Positions 1 through 8,414 of a stretch of DNA of 46,794 bases are shown here, in pieces (the first letter of the stretch is position 1; every line of letters begins with the position of its first letter). Source of the stretch: Nitrospirota bacterium (GTDB lineage: Bacteria; Nitrospirota; Thermodesulfovibrionia; Thermodesulfovibrionales; Dissulfurispiraceae); assembly GCA_004321915.1 (NCBI GenBank), contig SCQE01000048.1, forward strand, positions 1 through 46,794, given 5' to 3'. A program made the position numbers and the translations under genes. Under the pieces are notes generated by a model. The model made no database searches, was not told the DNA's origin, and was given only the letters and a program-made list of their open reading frames with translations.

Positions 1-11
1 GCCACATGATT

Positions 12-119
12 TGTCATTCCCGCGAAGGCGGGAATCCAGAAATATCTTGAAAATACTGGATCCCCGGGTCAAGCCTGAGGATGACAGATATGAGGCTTTG
101 TCATGTTAGTTCTTAGTAA
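12..119. repeat. Dispersed palindromic element, copy A
   Basis: A ~108-bp element opens with TGTCATTCCCGC and contains two arm hairpins: ATTCCCGC/GCGGGAAT (12-40 region) and a GGATCCCCGGG.../...GAGGATG stem (58-83), so the whole is an imperfect inverted repeat ending in ATGACA. The same element occurs at 7069-7180 (copy B, sharing also the downstream ~35 bp ending TTCTTAGTAA) and at 46698-46781 (copy C). No transposase is linked; it behaves like a small non-autonomous (MITE/REP-like) repeat. It lies just upstream of the histidine kinase gene and could contribute to its leader. Confidence 0.85.
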
Positions 120-159
120 TATGATCGCTTGCCCATGTCTTTCGAAATGAGGAGAACTG

Positions 160-2634
160 ATGCTTAAATTCAGATCGCTCACCGCGAAGTTCATATTCAT
201 CAGTCTGATTATGATCGCGTTTTTCGCGGCCTTTGTAATTGCGACCTATGTCTTTTCGCATCACATAGATGACGAAGCGAAGAGGCTCAATCTCGCTGGC
301 CGGCAGCGCATGCTTCTTGCAACCCTCGCCTATAAGACGATGCTTATCGTCAACATTCCGCCTTCGGAGGAAAAGACAAGTCACACAATAGGGATCGGGA
401 CGTTAATGTCCCGGTACGGAGATTCCCTCTATGCTTTGAGAGACGGTTCCGAAAAGTTAAAACTGGGGGGCATCCCGGCCCACAACAAGGAATCTTTGTC
501 AAAACTGAATGAGCTGATCGTTCTTTGGGAAAAGACCCAGAAACCCGCGCTGCACAAAGTCCTGAAAACCCCGCCGGAAGAAAAAAACAAGACATGCGTC
601 ATTTGCCACACCGCAATCAGGGACAGACTTCCAATGGTCGAGGATTTTGTGAAATCCATCGAGACGTACAATGCTAAGGAATTTGATATCTTTGACGGTT
701 TCCGCTCATACACTATCGTGATTTTCTGCGCAGCAGCGGTGTTTATAGTTTTGTATGTAAGAAGCAGCATAATCCTCCCGGTCAGGAAGTTGAGAAAAGC
801 GGCGTCTAATATCGGCGAGGGGAAGTTCGACATAGCTGTAGACGCAAAGAGTGAAGATGAGATAGGAGAGCTTTCAACGAGTTTCAACCTGATGGCTCGG
901 TCCCTCGGAATGCTTGTGGACGAGAAAACGACGCACCTGAGAGAGCTTGACGTGCTGAACAAGATTTCGACTGCGGCAAGCCGCACACTGACGCTCAACG
1001 TCCTTCTCGATAACGTAATGGATGAAATTTTGAGGCTGGAACCCCTGAAACTCGAAAAGAAGGGGGCGATATTTCTATATGATGAGAAGGAAAAGGCCCT
1101 GAGCCTTGCCGTATCTCGTAATTTCAGCGATGAACAGAAGGCCGGGTGCGGGCTTGTTACGGAGGGGGAATGCCTGTGCGGGATCGTCGCCGGGCAAAAA
1201 GAGATGCTGCTCTCTACAAGCAATACGGAGGACAAAAGACATACAAAGATATATCCCGACGCAAAAGAACACGGGCACATAATACTTCCCTTGAAATCGA
1301 GGGACAAAATGCTCGGCGTTCTCTGTCTGTATCTGTCTTCCGGGACAAGGCTTTCCGCAGAGGAGAGAGAGCTCTACAAATCCATCGCCGATATCATTGC
1401 GGTCGCCATGCAGAACGCCATCAACCATCGGCAGGTCGCAATGCTTGCCCAGTCGCTCGACAGCAGCAATGACGTGATCGTGATAACCGACACGGAAGGC
1501 AGGATAATCCATATAAACCCTGAAACCGTCAGGCAGCTCGGCTATTCGCCGGAAGGGTTGTTCGGGCAGTATGTGTCCGTCATCCAGTCGCCCCACAATC
1601 CTCACGGTCTCGGGGAAGAGATATTCAGGAAAACCATGGAGGGCGGGTGGGGTGGTGAACTCTTAAACAGAAGAAAAGACGGTTCCGAGTATCCAGTGCT
1701 TCTGACAACCTCGCCTGTAAAGGATGCCGACGGCAACATCATCGCTCTTGTAGGCATTGCAAGGGACATTACCGAACGGAAAAAACTGGAAGAGTTGATG
1801 AAAAAATACAACGAAGAGCTTGAGGGTCAGGTGAAGGAAAGGACCATGGATCTTGAGCAGGCGCGTCTTCAGGCCGATGCCGCAAGCCGGGCGAAATCCG
1901 ATTTTCTGGCCAATATGAGCCATGAGCTGAGAACGCCTCTTAATTCGATACTTGGATTTTCGGACATCCTCAACCGCGGGTTTTACGGACAGCTCAATGA
2001 CAATCAAAAAGAGTACGTTCAGATTATCGCGGAGAGCGGCAGGCATCTGCTGAGTCTTATAAACGACATTCTCGACCTTTCAAAGGTCGAGGCAGGCAGG
2101 CTTGAGCTTGAGTTGAGCAGGTTCAGGATCAAAGAAATACTTGAGGGTTCGGCAATGATGCTCAAGGAAAAGGCCTTGAAGCACGATATACGCATGACCC
2201 TGAATATCGGGCCCGATGCCGATATCAAGATAGAGGCCGATGTCAGGAAGGTAAAGCAAATAATGTTCAACCTCCTGAGCAACGCGGTGAAGTTTACGCC
2301 TGACGGGGGCTCGGTTTTCGTGGAGGCACGGAAAATCGGCATTGAAAATAACGCCCCCCAACCCCCTCTTGATTTAAGAGGGTGCGCGGGGGAGTTAATC
2401 GAAATCATTGTCGAAGACACAGGCATCGGCATCAAGCCTGAAGACATAGAACGGTTGTTCAAGCCGTTCCAGCAACTTCAGTCTGCATATGTGAAGGAAT
2501 TTGAAGGCACAGGCCTCGGACTTGCCCTTACAAAACGGCTAGTAGAGCTTCACGGCGGCAGTATCCGGGTCGAGAGCGAATACGGAAAAGGCAGTAAATT
2601 CGCGTTTGTATTGCCGGTGAAGCAGTGGGAATGA
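160..2634 (+). CDS. Membrane heme-c sensor histidine kinase (PilJ/NarX-like sensor, HAMP, GAF, PAS, HisKA, HATPase)
   Basis: An 824-aa membrane sensor kinase. TM1 is at about residues 9-31, followed by a periplasmic domain whose start ([20 protein letters not shown]) is typical of the type IV pili/NarX sensor family. That domain contains a heme c motif CVICH at residues 146-150. TM2 is at ~180-202, then HAMP (~205-255), GAF (~290-420), PAS (~425-540) and HisKA with phospho-acceptor His588 in SHELRTPLN. The HATPase has N box [10 protein letters not shown]1 EDTGIGI and G2 GTGLGLAL. The start is supported by GGAG at 151-154. It is followed 1 nt later by a CheY-like gene, so it is probably a phosphorelay. 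Sensing of redox state or a gaseous ligand through the heme is inferred. An in-frame repeat insert (residues ~730-745) lies between HATPase strands. Confidence 0.9.
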   Translation: MLKFRSLTAKFIFISLIMIAFFAAFVIATYVFSHHIDDEAKRLNLAGRQRMLLATLAYKTMLIVNIPPSEEKTSHTIGIGTLMSRYGDSLYALRDGSEKLKLGGIPAHNKESLSKLNELIVLWEKTQKPALHKVLKTPPEEKNKTCVICHTAIRDRLPMVEDFVKSIETYNAKEFDIFDGFRSYTIVIFCAAAVFIVLYVRSSIILPVRKLRKAASNIGEGKFDIAVDAKSEDEIGELSTSFNLMARSLGMLVDEKTTHLRELDVLNKISTAASRTLTLNVLLDNVMDEILRLEPLKLEKKGAIFLYDEKEKALSLAVSRNFSDEQKAGCGLVTEGECLCGIVAGQKEMLLSTSNTEDKRHTKIYPDAKEHGHIILPLKSRDKMLGVLCLYLSSGTRLSAEERELYKSIADIIAVAMQNAINHRQVAMLAQSLDSSNDVIVITDTEGRIIHINPETVRQLGYSPEGLFGQYVSVIQSPHNPHGLGEEIFRKTMEGGWGGELLNRRKDGSEYPVLLTTSPVKDADGNIIALVGIARDITERKKLEELMKKYNEELEGQVKERTMDLEQARLQADAASRAKSDFLANMSHELRTPLNSILGFSDILNRGFYGQLNDNQKEYVQIIAESGRHLLSLINDILDLSKVEAGRLELELSRFRIKEILEGSAMMLKEKALKHDIRMTLNIGPDADIKIEADVRKVKQIMFNLLSNAVKFTPDGGSVFVEARKIGIENNAPQPPLDLRGCAGELIEIIVEDTGIGIKPEDIERLFKPFQQLQSAYVKEFEGTGLGLALTKRLVELHGGSIRVESEYGKGSKFAFVLPVKQWE
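2349..2395. repeat. In-frame palindromic repeat insert inside the histidine kinase gene
   Basis: The segment holds C-rich and G-rich ends around the hairpin CCCTCTT-gattt-AAGAGGG (about 2364-2382). It encodes [14 protein letters not shown], which interrupts the HATPase domain between a beta strand and [13 protein letters not shown]. The sequence type (CCCCC..CCCTCTTGATTTAAGAGGG..GGGGG) resembles the hairpin repeats found between genes, such as 32646-32713 here. Length is a multiple of three, so the kinase frame is kept. Confidence 0.7.
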
Positions 2635-2635
2635 T

Positions 2636-3016
2636 ATGCCGAAGAAAATCCTCATAGCTGACGATAACGACAGTAACCGGCGTTTGCTGCACGACATACT
2701 CGCCTATTATGGATACGAAGTGCTCGATGCCGAGAACGGCGAGGCATGCATCTCGGCGGCGGTGGAAAAAAGCCCCGATCTCATCCTACTCGACATCCAG
2801 ATGCCTGTAATGGACGGTTTTACTACTGCGAGAAGATTGAGGGAAGACAACCGGACGTGCGCGATCAAGCTTATCGCACAAACCTCTTTTGCCATGAAAG
2901 GGGACAGCGAAAAGGCCAGAGAGGCGGGATTTGACGCCTATATATCAAAGCCCATAAACATCGATGAACTGCTTGCGCTGGTCGAGGTAGTCTTAAAGGA
3001 GGGGCCGTATGCCTGA
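2636..3016 (+). CDS. Single-domain response regulator (CheY-like)
   Basis: A 126-aa stand-alone receiver domain. The acidic pocket is D9/D10, the phospho-acceptor is Asp53 in [13 protein letters not shown], and the conserved Thr/Lys lie in QTSFAMKGD and ISKPIN. There is no output domain. The ATG begins one base after the kinase stop codon, and the gene overlaps the next gene by 8 bp, so the three are translationally coupled. It probably acts as a phosphate shuttle or sink between the heme-motif kinase and the HD-GYP regulator downstream. Confidence 0.93.
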   Translation: MPKKILIADDNDSNRRLLHDILAYYGYEVLDAENGEACISAAVEKSPDLILLDIQMPVMDGFTTARRLREDNRTCAIKLIAQTSFAMKGDSEKAREAGFDAYISKPINIDELLALVEVVLKEGPYA

Positions 3017-4529
3017 GACTGAAAGTTCCGTGATACTCTGTGTTGACGACGAGCCGAACAATCTTGCGCTCCTTGGGGCGCTCCTCGCAACCGAGGGATA
3101 CGGTGTGCTTAAGGCCGGGAACGGCATGGAGGCATTGGAGCAGCTGGGGACGCAAAGGGTGGACCTCGTGCTGCTCGATGTAATGATGCCTGTAATGGAC
3201 GGCTTTGAGGTGTGCCGGAAGATAAAGGACGACGAAAGGCTGAGGCATATACCGGTTGTCTTCATTACGGCGCTTAACGAGAAAGAGGACAGGATCGAAG
3301 GCATCAAGGCGGGCGCCGAGGAGTTCCTTTTAAAGCCGTTCGACCATGCCGAAGTGCTGGCGCGGGTCAAAATGCTGCTAAAGGTAAAGGCGCTGAATGA
3401 AAGGCTGAAAAGCGCCTACGACAGCATCATAGACATAAACAGTTACGGCGAACAGACGATAAAGACCTTCGACAAGATGAATTTCAACCTTCAGCGCAAA
3501 GTTGCAGACATAGTCAGCCGCATAATGCACCGGAAGGAGGGCGCGTCCGACAGGCCCCGGAACGTGATCGTCAGGATGCTCAACGAAAAGGGGAAGCATG
3601 AATGGTATCGCTATGCCTATACCTTCGGACAGATCGAAAAGGCGGGCATCGATCTCGACATAAGCATGAACATTTCCGAACAGGATGAGTCCAGCACCTT
3701 TTTCTGCAACGGGTTGGATGTTGTTCGGCGTTTCGGTCCGCTGTCGAAGATATTAGAGGAGTCTCTGAATATGCGGGCAGAGAATATGGTCTATTATCTG
3801 AGCGAGCCCTTATGCGTCTTTGGCGTCAATTATGGAAGGGATGTCACTCCGTATGATGCGGCGGTGCTGAACAGTCTGGTCATGCATACCCTGTTTTTGA
3901 GGTCCCTCGCCTCGGACATCAAAGAGATCGAAGACGCCTTCGAATATACCGTGCATGCCCTCGCGAGGGCGGCCGAAGCGAACGACGAAGACACCGGCAA
4001 TCATATAGTGCGCGTAGGCCATTATTGCGCAATTATAGCAAAGATACTGGAATTGGATGAGGAATTTATCGATAAGATAAGGCTTCAGGCCCAGATGCAT
4101 GATGTCGGTAAAATACATGTGCACCCTGATATCCTCAAAAAGCCGGGCAAACTCACGGATGATGAGTGGAAAGAGATGAGGAAACATCCTGCGTACGGCA
4201 CGAAGATCCTCGGAGAACACAGGAGGCTTTCAATGGCTAAAATAATAGCCTTCACCCACCATGAACGCTGGGACGGCAGCGGCTATCCGCAGGGTCTTAA
4301 AGGCGAAAGCATCCCGATCGAGGGAAGGATCATAAGCATAGCCGACCAGTACGATGCGCTCAGGAACGCGCGGGTTTACAAACCGGCCTTCGATCATGAT
4401 ACAAGTTATCGCATCATTACAGAGGGCGACGGCAGGTCCGTACCGTCTCACTTTGATCCGCAGATACTGAAGGCCTTTACAAACAATGCGGCAATGTTTG
4501 AAGAAGTGTATGAAAGGCTTAAAGGATAG
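3009..4529 (+). CDS. Response regulator with HD-GYP c-di-GMP phosphodiesterase domain
   Basis: A 506-aa protein. The receiver domain (residues ~8-122) has phospho-acceptor Asp57 in [12 protein letters not shown] middle region (~135-300) has no family I can name; it may be a divergent GAF-like sensor. The HD-GYP domain (~310-500) has catalytic HD at H364-D365 ([10 protein letters not shown]) and the GYP motif at 425-427 ([11 protein letters not shown]), so hydrolysis of cyclic di-GMP is expected. The RBS AAGGAGGGG lies inside the upstream receiver gene. This is the likely output of the kinase-CheY-HD-GYP cassette, linking a heme-sensed signal to c-di-GMP level. Confidence 0.92.
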   Translation: MPETESSVILCVDDEPNNLALLGALLATEGYGVLKAGNGMEALEQLGTQRVDLVLLDVMMPVMDGFEVCRKIKDDERLRHIPVVFITALNEKEDRIEGIKAGAEEFLLKPFDHAEVLARVKMLLKVKALNERLKSAYDSIIDINSYGEQTIKTFDKMNFNLQRKVADIVSRIMHRKEGASDRPRNVIVRMLNEKGKHEWYRYAYTFGQIEKAGIDLDISMNISEQDESSTFFCNGLDVVRRFGPLSKILEESLNMRAENMVYYLSEPLCVFGVNYGRDVTPYDAAVLNSLVMHTLFLRSLASDIKEIEDAFEYTVHALARAAEANDEDTGNHIVRVGHYCAIIAKILELDEEFIDKIRLQAQMHDVGKIHVHPDILKKPGKLTDDEWKEMRKHPAYGTKILGEHRRLSMAKIIAFTHHERWDGSGYPQGLKGESIPIEGRIISIADQYDALRNARVYKPAFDHDTSYRIITEGDGRSVPSHFDPQILKAFTNNAAMFEEVYERLKG

Positions 4530-4721
4530 CAGTCCGGGGCGGTGGGGTTTTGCTCTATGGATTTAACGGAATATTCATTGATTAGATAATGCGGACAGGG
4601 CAGGCTGAAACCGGGTTATGGCACGCCACCCCGAAATGGCTGAAAGGCAATCGTAATAGAAGGGAATAACAGTCTCATTATAGACTACACAACACTGCGG
4701 GAATGACGGAAGTCGTTTGCG

Positions 4722-6776
4722 TTATTCTTCCTCCCCAAAGATTCTGTCGTAGTATTCGGGATAGATTTTCTTTGCGCATTCGGGACATATGGAGTGAGTA
4801 AACTCGGCTTCAGAATGCTTCCTGATATATACCTCTATCTGATTCCAATAGCCTTTGTCATCGCGGATTTTCTTACAAGAGGAGCAGATAGGAAGAAGGC
4901 CGCTTAATGTCTTGACCTCATCAACTGCACTCTTTAATTCATGTATGAGCTTTTCACGCTCCTGTTCGAGTCTTTTGCGTTCGGTAATGTCCTTTGCGAT
5001 ATGAACAAACTGAACGATTTTTCCCGACCCATCTTTTACTGGATAGGCGCTCACCTCTACAAAAAGCCTCTCCCCGTTTTTGTCATAGTGAATATGTTCC
5101 TCAATAGTCGGGTTGCCCGTCTCCATGAGTTTGCATACAGGGCATGGGTCTTCCGGAGGCTCGCAGGGACATTCCCTTGCATGAGTTGCTTTGTAGCAAT
5201 AGTTTCCGACAAGTTCCTTTATTGAAAGGCCGGTTTGCTTTAATGAGGCCTTGTTGGCCCACACAACCTTAAAGTCTTTCGATAGCAGGAGAATGCTTTC
5301 TGTAATGCCATCCGTTATGTCCTCAAGCATCTGTTTGGCTGAAACCATATCCTTCTCTGCCTGCTTGCGTTCGGTAATGTCCTCTATTATCCCCATAATC
5401 GCTGCTACATTGCCTTTTTCATCATGCATCGGCGCAGTCGAGAGCGCTACCGGCACCATAGAGCCGTCCTTTCTTTTTCGCACAGTCTCCCATGATTTGA
5501 TACTCTCGCCCCTTAAGGCTTTTTGCCGGAAATCCGTATGTTCTTCTTTTTTATTGTCAGGCACAATCGGCAGCGGACGGCCGAGGACTTCCTCTTTTGT
5601 CCAGCCAAACGTCTTTTCAGCGGCAGGGTTCCATAAGAGCAGGTTTCCATCAGTATCAATGATCACGATAGATAGGGGTGATCCATTTATAAGCGCTTGA
5701 AGCCTCTCATTCAGGGTCCTGAGCGAATTTTCGTTTAGTTTGCGAACATATGCAAAAGTCAGTAATGCAAGCAAAAGCAGTGTCGCCAGTATCAGGATAA
5801 TATAATAATTTCTCTCATATTCGGTGATTGTTGTGTCTTTCTCAAACGAAATTATGTACGCCCCAGTTGTCCCGTCAAAGTTTTTTACAGGCAGAAAAGA
5901 TACCACATAATGCCCGCTGCCCACTTTGCCGGCTTTAGCATATATTGCGAAGATCTTTTCATTTTTGATGTCTTCTGAAATCTTATCTTTTGTGCGACCC
6001 GCAATTGTCTGGAGTATCTCTTTCTGAAGATGCCTTCTCTTGTCCGCATCTGTTCCCATCTCCGATATTTCATACATATACTCATTGCTTATGTCGCTTT
6101 TCATGTAACGCGTTTGTTCATCTTTGAATATTTTTTTCAGCACACTGTCCTGTTTGACTATAAGCAAATAATCGGACGGGAACAGCTTTTCCATTTCTTT
6201 CCTCAAGCCGTTAAATGAGATGGCCGTTTCTACGCTTCCAATATGAAGGTCTTTATAAGCAAGCGGAAAAATAAACCTGAACCCGCTGTAAATCCGCCCT
6301 TGTTCAAAGCCTTCTATGTATCTCTTTTCAGTATTGACAAGCTTTACCGAGTATCTGAATCCGGACAGATTGTCTCCAAACTCATCGGGTTTATGCACCC
6401 TTAAAAAGCTTGTGCCGTCGGGGAGGTGAAACTGAAGCAGCTTAAAATCTTCTTGTTTTAATTTCTGGAAAATGGGATTAGTTTTCCGGAAAAGCCTGCC
6501 GCGTATGAGTTTTCTTTTCGTCTCATCTGCAGGATACGCATCCTTGAAAATTTCTATAATGTCGGGTCTGCTTATGGCCTCACTGAACAATGTTCGGGAC
6601 AGAAGGCTGTAAGAGTTAAAGACCGCCCGGTATTCTGTCCGGAGCCGTTCAGCGCTTTCAGTTAGGTGCTCTCTCTTGAGACTGCTGAAATAGCGGTCCA
6701 GCAGGGAAAAAGACAAAAGTTCAAGCATTATGAATACCGCAATGAAATATTTAAGGTCAAACAGTTTTTTCAGCAT
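4722..6776 (-). CDS. Membrane PAS sensor protein with Cys-rich C-terminal tail, no kinase domain
   Basis: A 684-aa protein. It has TM1 at ~9-27, a long periplasmic double-Cache-like domain (~30-320; includes the DGTSFLRVHKPDEFGD pattern of the two-component 'double sensory' family), and TM2 at ~325-343. Two PAS domains follow (ALINGSPLSIVIIDTDGNLL and ITDGITESILLLSKDFKVVW), each ending in a PAC motif DITERK. The C-terminus is a ~60-residue domain with CSSC and CPEC motifs (ICSSCKKIRDDKGYW ... SICPECAKKIYPEY), known as a recurrent tail on PAS proteins. No HisKA, GGDEF or methyl-accepting domain is present, so the output is unknown; the four Cys could bind zinc. The gene stands alone, convergent to the HD-GYP gene. 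Confidence 0.85.
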   Translation of the reverse strand: MLKKLFDLKYFIAVFIMLELLSFSLLDRYFSSLKREHLTESAERLRTEYRAVFNSYSLLSRTLFSEAISRPDIIEIFKDAYPADETKRKLIRGRLFRKTNPIFQKLKQEDFKLLQFHLPDGTSFLRVHKPDEFGDNLSGFRYSVKLVNTEKRYIEGFEQGRIYSGFRFIFPLAYKDLHIGSVETAISFNGLRKEMEKLFPSDYLLIVKQDSVLKKIFKDEQTRYMKSDISNEYMYEISEMGTDADKRRHLQKEILQTIAGRTKDKISEDIKNEKIFAIYAKAGKVGSGHYVVSFLPVKNFDGTTGAYIISFEKDTTITEYERNYYIILILATLLLLALLTFAYVRKLNENSLRTLNERLQALINGSPLSIVIIDTDGNLLLWNPAAEKTFGWTKEEVLGRPLPIVPDNKKEEHTDFRQKALRGESIKSWETVRKRKDGSMVPVALSTAPMHDEKGNVAAIMGIIEDITERKQAEKDMVSAKQMLEDITDGITESILLLSKDFKVVWANKASLKQTGLSIKELVGNYCYKATHARECPCEPPEDPCPVCKLMETGNPTIEEHIHYDKNGERLFVEVSAYPVKDGSGKIVQFVHIAKDITERKRLEQEREKLIHELKSAVDEVKTLSGLLPICSSCKKIRDDKGYWNQIEVYIRKHSEAEFTHSICPECAKKIYPEYYDRIFGEEE

Positions 6777-6873
6777 ATATCCACCGTTCTTATTTGCCGC
6801 TCAATGCGCGACATTACTGTCGTCGCAGAGGGATTAATTTAAAACCTTTTATTATATATTTCATTTTTGGGTA

Positions 6874-6902
6874 TTGACAAGCGGTCGAATGAACTCAATA
6901 AT
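6874..6902 (+). promoter_or_regulatory. Candidate sigma70 promoter
   Basis: A perfect -35 TTGACA (6874-6879), a 17-bp spacer and AATAAT (6897-6902). It points right, but the next start codon is ~370 bp away. Confidence 0.4.
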
Positions 6903-7001
6903 CCGGTCAGCGTATGATTATTATCATGTTGCCTAACGCACGTTTCTGTTAAGGTCAGATAGGGACAAAAAAATTGTAGTTTCATTTCCAAGTCTGTTTT
7001 G

Positions 7002-7030
7002 TTGATTTGCCGGTTGTTTTGGGATACAAT
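7002..7030 (+). promoter_or_regulatory. Candidate sigma70 promoter for the cytochrome c'-like gene
   Basis: TTGATT (7002-7007), a 17-bp spacer and TACAAT (7025-7030). A transcript from here would carry repeat copy B in its 5' leader before the ATG at 7272. Confidence 0.45.
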
Positions 7031-7068
7031 GCTGATAAGAGTCTGTCCATAAATTACGGCCTGCGTTC

Positions 7069-7180
7069 TGTCATTCCCGAAGGTCTTAATCGGGAATCTA
7101 TTTTTCTTAAGTAATTATGGGTCCCCGGGGCAAGCCCGAGGATGACAGATATTGGGCTTTGTCATGTTAGTTCTTAGTAA
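7069..7180. repeat. Dispersed palindromic element, copy B
   Basis: Begins TGTCATTCCCGA and ends TTCTTAGTAA like copy A (12-119). The outer segments are nearly identical and the centre is diverged. The right half keeps the GTCCCCGGGGCAAGCCCGAG / GATGACAGATAT.. structure. It lies in the probable 5' leader of the cytochrome gene at 7272. Confidence 0.8.
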
Positions 7181-7271
7181 ATAGACATACGGAAAAAGTT
7201 CGAATAAACGGTAAGAGACCGGACAGCGGTCAGAGAACTTATTAACACCGGCTGGATTAAAGGAGGGGAAT

Positions 7272-7703
7272 ATGTACAAGAAGAAGTTCGTATTTGCGTT
7301 TGTGTCAGTCGTACTGACTGTTGTAGCCGCTACGGCAGGGAACCACGAGCATAAGGCTGTTGCTTCCGGCGCCAACCCGCTTGTCGAAGAGATGATTATA
7401 CTCGACGGCGTGTTCCGCGAGGTGGTCTCTGCGGTTGCTCTAGGGGACAGCGAAAGGGTGCATAAGGCCCTGCACTCTATGCATGGGACAATGGAAAAGA
7501 CCCATGAAGGAGTTCATCACGGAACGGTGAAGATACCGAAAAACAGCCACCGCGTTAAAGAGTTTGTGAAGATGGACAAACAGTTCCATCACGAACTGGA
7601 GGCGCTTGCGCATGCGGCACATAAGAACGACACAAAGAAGATGACCGCATTGACGCAGAAGCTCCTTGCAGGCTGCGTATCGTGCCACAAGACATTCAGG
7701 TAA
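7272..7703 (+). CDS. Periplasmic cytochrome c'-like monoheme protein
   Basis: A 143-aa protein with a Sec signal peptide (residues 1-~22, ending ATAG). The helical body is rich in His, and there is a single C-terminal heme motif CVSCH (LAGCVSCHKTFR) right at the end of the chain. A helical protein with the CxxCH at the C-terminus is the layout of cytochrome c'/c-556. Expected location is the periplasm; role in electron transfer or gas binding is not fixed by sequence. RBS AGGAGGGG lies just before the ATG. Unusually many His (HEHK, HHGTVK, FHHELEALAHAAHK) might add metal binding. Confidence 0.8.
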   Translation: MYKKKFVFAFVSVVLTVVAATAGNHEHKAVASGANPLVEEMIILDGVFREVVSAVALGDSERVHKALHSMHGTMEKTHEGVHHGTVKIPKNSHRVKEFVKMDKQFHHELEALAHAAHKNDTKKMTALTQKLLAGCVSCHKTFR

Positions 7704-7710
7704 GTCTTTG

Positions 7711-7737
7711 GGCTTTTATTTCGGCCCTTTAAAAGCC
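7711..7737. promoter_or_regulatory. 8-bp inverted repeat between the cytochrome gene and lolA
   Basis: GGCTTTTA (7711-7718) and TAAAAGCC (7730-7737) flank an 11-bp loop. It could be a weak terminator of the upstream gene or an operator overlapping the lolA promoter, whose TATAAT sits at 7739-7744. Confidence 0.4.
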
Positions 7738-7749
7738 GTATAATAAGGC

Positions 7750-8382
7750 ATGACAAAATATATCGTTAGTTTATTGCTGACTGCATGTTCGTTCTTTGTT
7801 CTTTGCTTCACTGCTTCAGCCTCAGAGCCGGACGAAACCATAAACAGGATACAGAAAGCTTACGCAGGCATAAGCGATGCAAAAGGCGGCTTTGTGCAGA
7901 AGAGCTTCCTGAAGGATTTCAAGAGGACCGACACTTACAAAGGCCTCTTCTATCTTAAGGCGAAGAAGATGAAGTGGGAATATCACGGCAAGAATCCGCA
8001 GACAGTTTTCATAAACAGCGACGAAATAATAATCTACCAGAAGAACGAGAAGCAGGCCTTAAGAGGCAGGTTTGACAAGGCCTCTTACGGGCAGGCGCCG
8101 ATAGCCCTGCTGGCCGGGTTCGGGGATATAAGGAAGGAGTTCGAGGTTTCCCAATCAGGCGAACGCAGGCTTTTGCTCAAACCGAAAAAGCCTATGGGCG
8201 CCATCGCTTTTGTGGAGCTTCTGGTCGGCGACGGGGAGTTCCCCATCGAAGGGCTTGTTATAACCGACAAACACTCAAACAAAACAGATATAAGGCTTTA
8301 CGACATTACCATGAACTCCGGCATAAAAGATAAGACTTTTGACTTTTCTCCGGCTGAAGGCGTAAACATAATAGACAGGTAG
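7750..8382 (+). CDS. lolA: Outer-membrane lipoprotein carrier protein LolA
   Basis: A 210-aa protein with a signal peptide (1-~24, ..TASA). Mature-region features match LolA: an AYAGISDAKGGFVQKSF start, LRGRF.., a central KPMGAIAFVELLV strand, and the C-terminal F-F-P-x-GVxxI signature (TFDFSPAEGVNIIDR). It carries lipoproteins through the periplasm to the outer membrane, so the organism is diderm. The ATG is 5 bp beyond a TATAAT (7739-7744) and has no properly spaced Shine-Dalgarno, so a transcript from that promoter would be leaderless. It can also be read through from the upstream cytochrome gene. Confidence 0.88.
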   Translation: MTKYIVSLLLTACSFFVLCFTASASEPDETINRIQKAYAGISDAKGGFVQKSFLKDFKRTDTYKGLFYLKAKKMKWEYHGKNPQTVFINSDEIIIYQKNEKQALRGRFDKASYGQAPIALLAGFGDIRKEFEVSQSGERRLLLKPKKPMGAIAFVELLVGDGEFPIEGLVITDKHSNKTDIRLYDITMNSGIKDKTFDFSPAEGVNIIDR

Positions 8383-8414
8383 CGGACATAATAAAGCGAC
8401 ATCGGGAGGGGAAG

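Larger units (their letters stand above)
6777..7271. other. Long intergenic region with promoter candidates and repeat copy B
   Basis: This 495-bp region separates the divergent PAS sensor and cytochrome genes. I see no coding frame. It holds two sigma70-like promoters pointing right (6874-6902 and 7002-7030), a Fur-box-like AT palindrome near 6915-6930 (weak), and palindromic repeat copy B (7069-7180) between the nearer promoter and the cytochrome gene. The far promoter lies ~370 bp from any annotated start, so a small RNA is possible but unsupported. Confidence 0.6.

Noticed and set aside
6905-6935. Fur box between the PAS sensor and cytochrome genes
   Set aside because: The AT palindrome around GATTATTATCAT is partial and there is no iron gene next to it; too weak to annotate.
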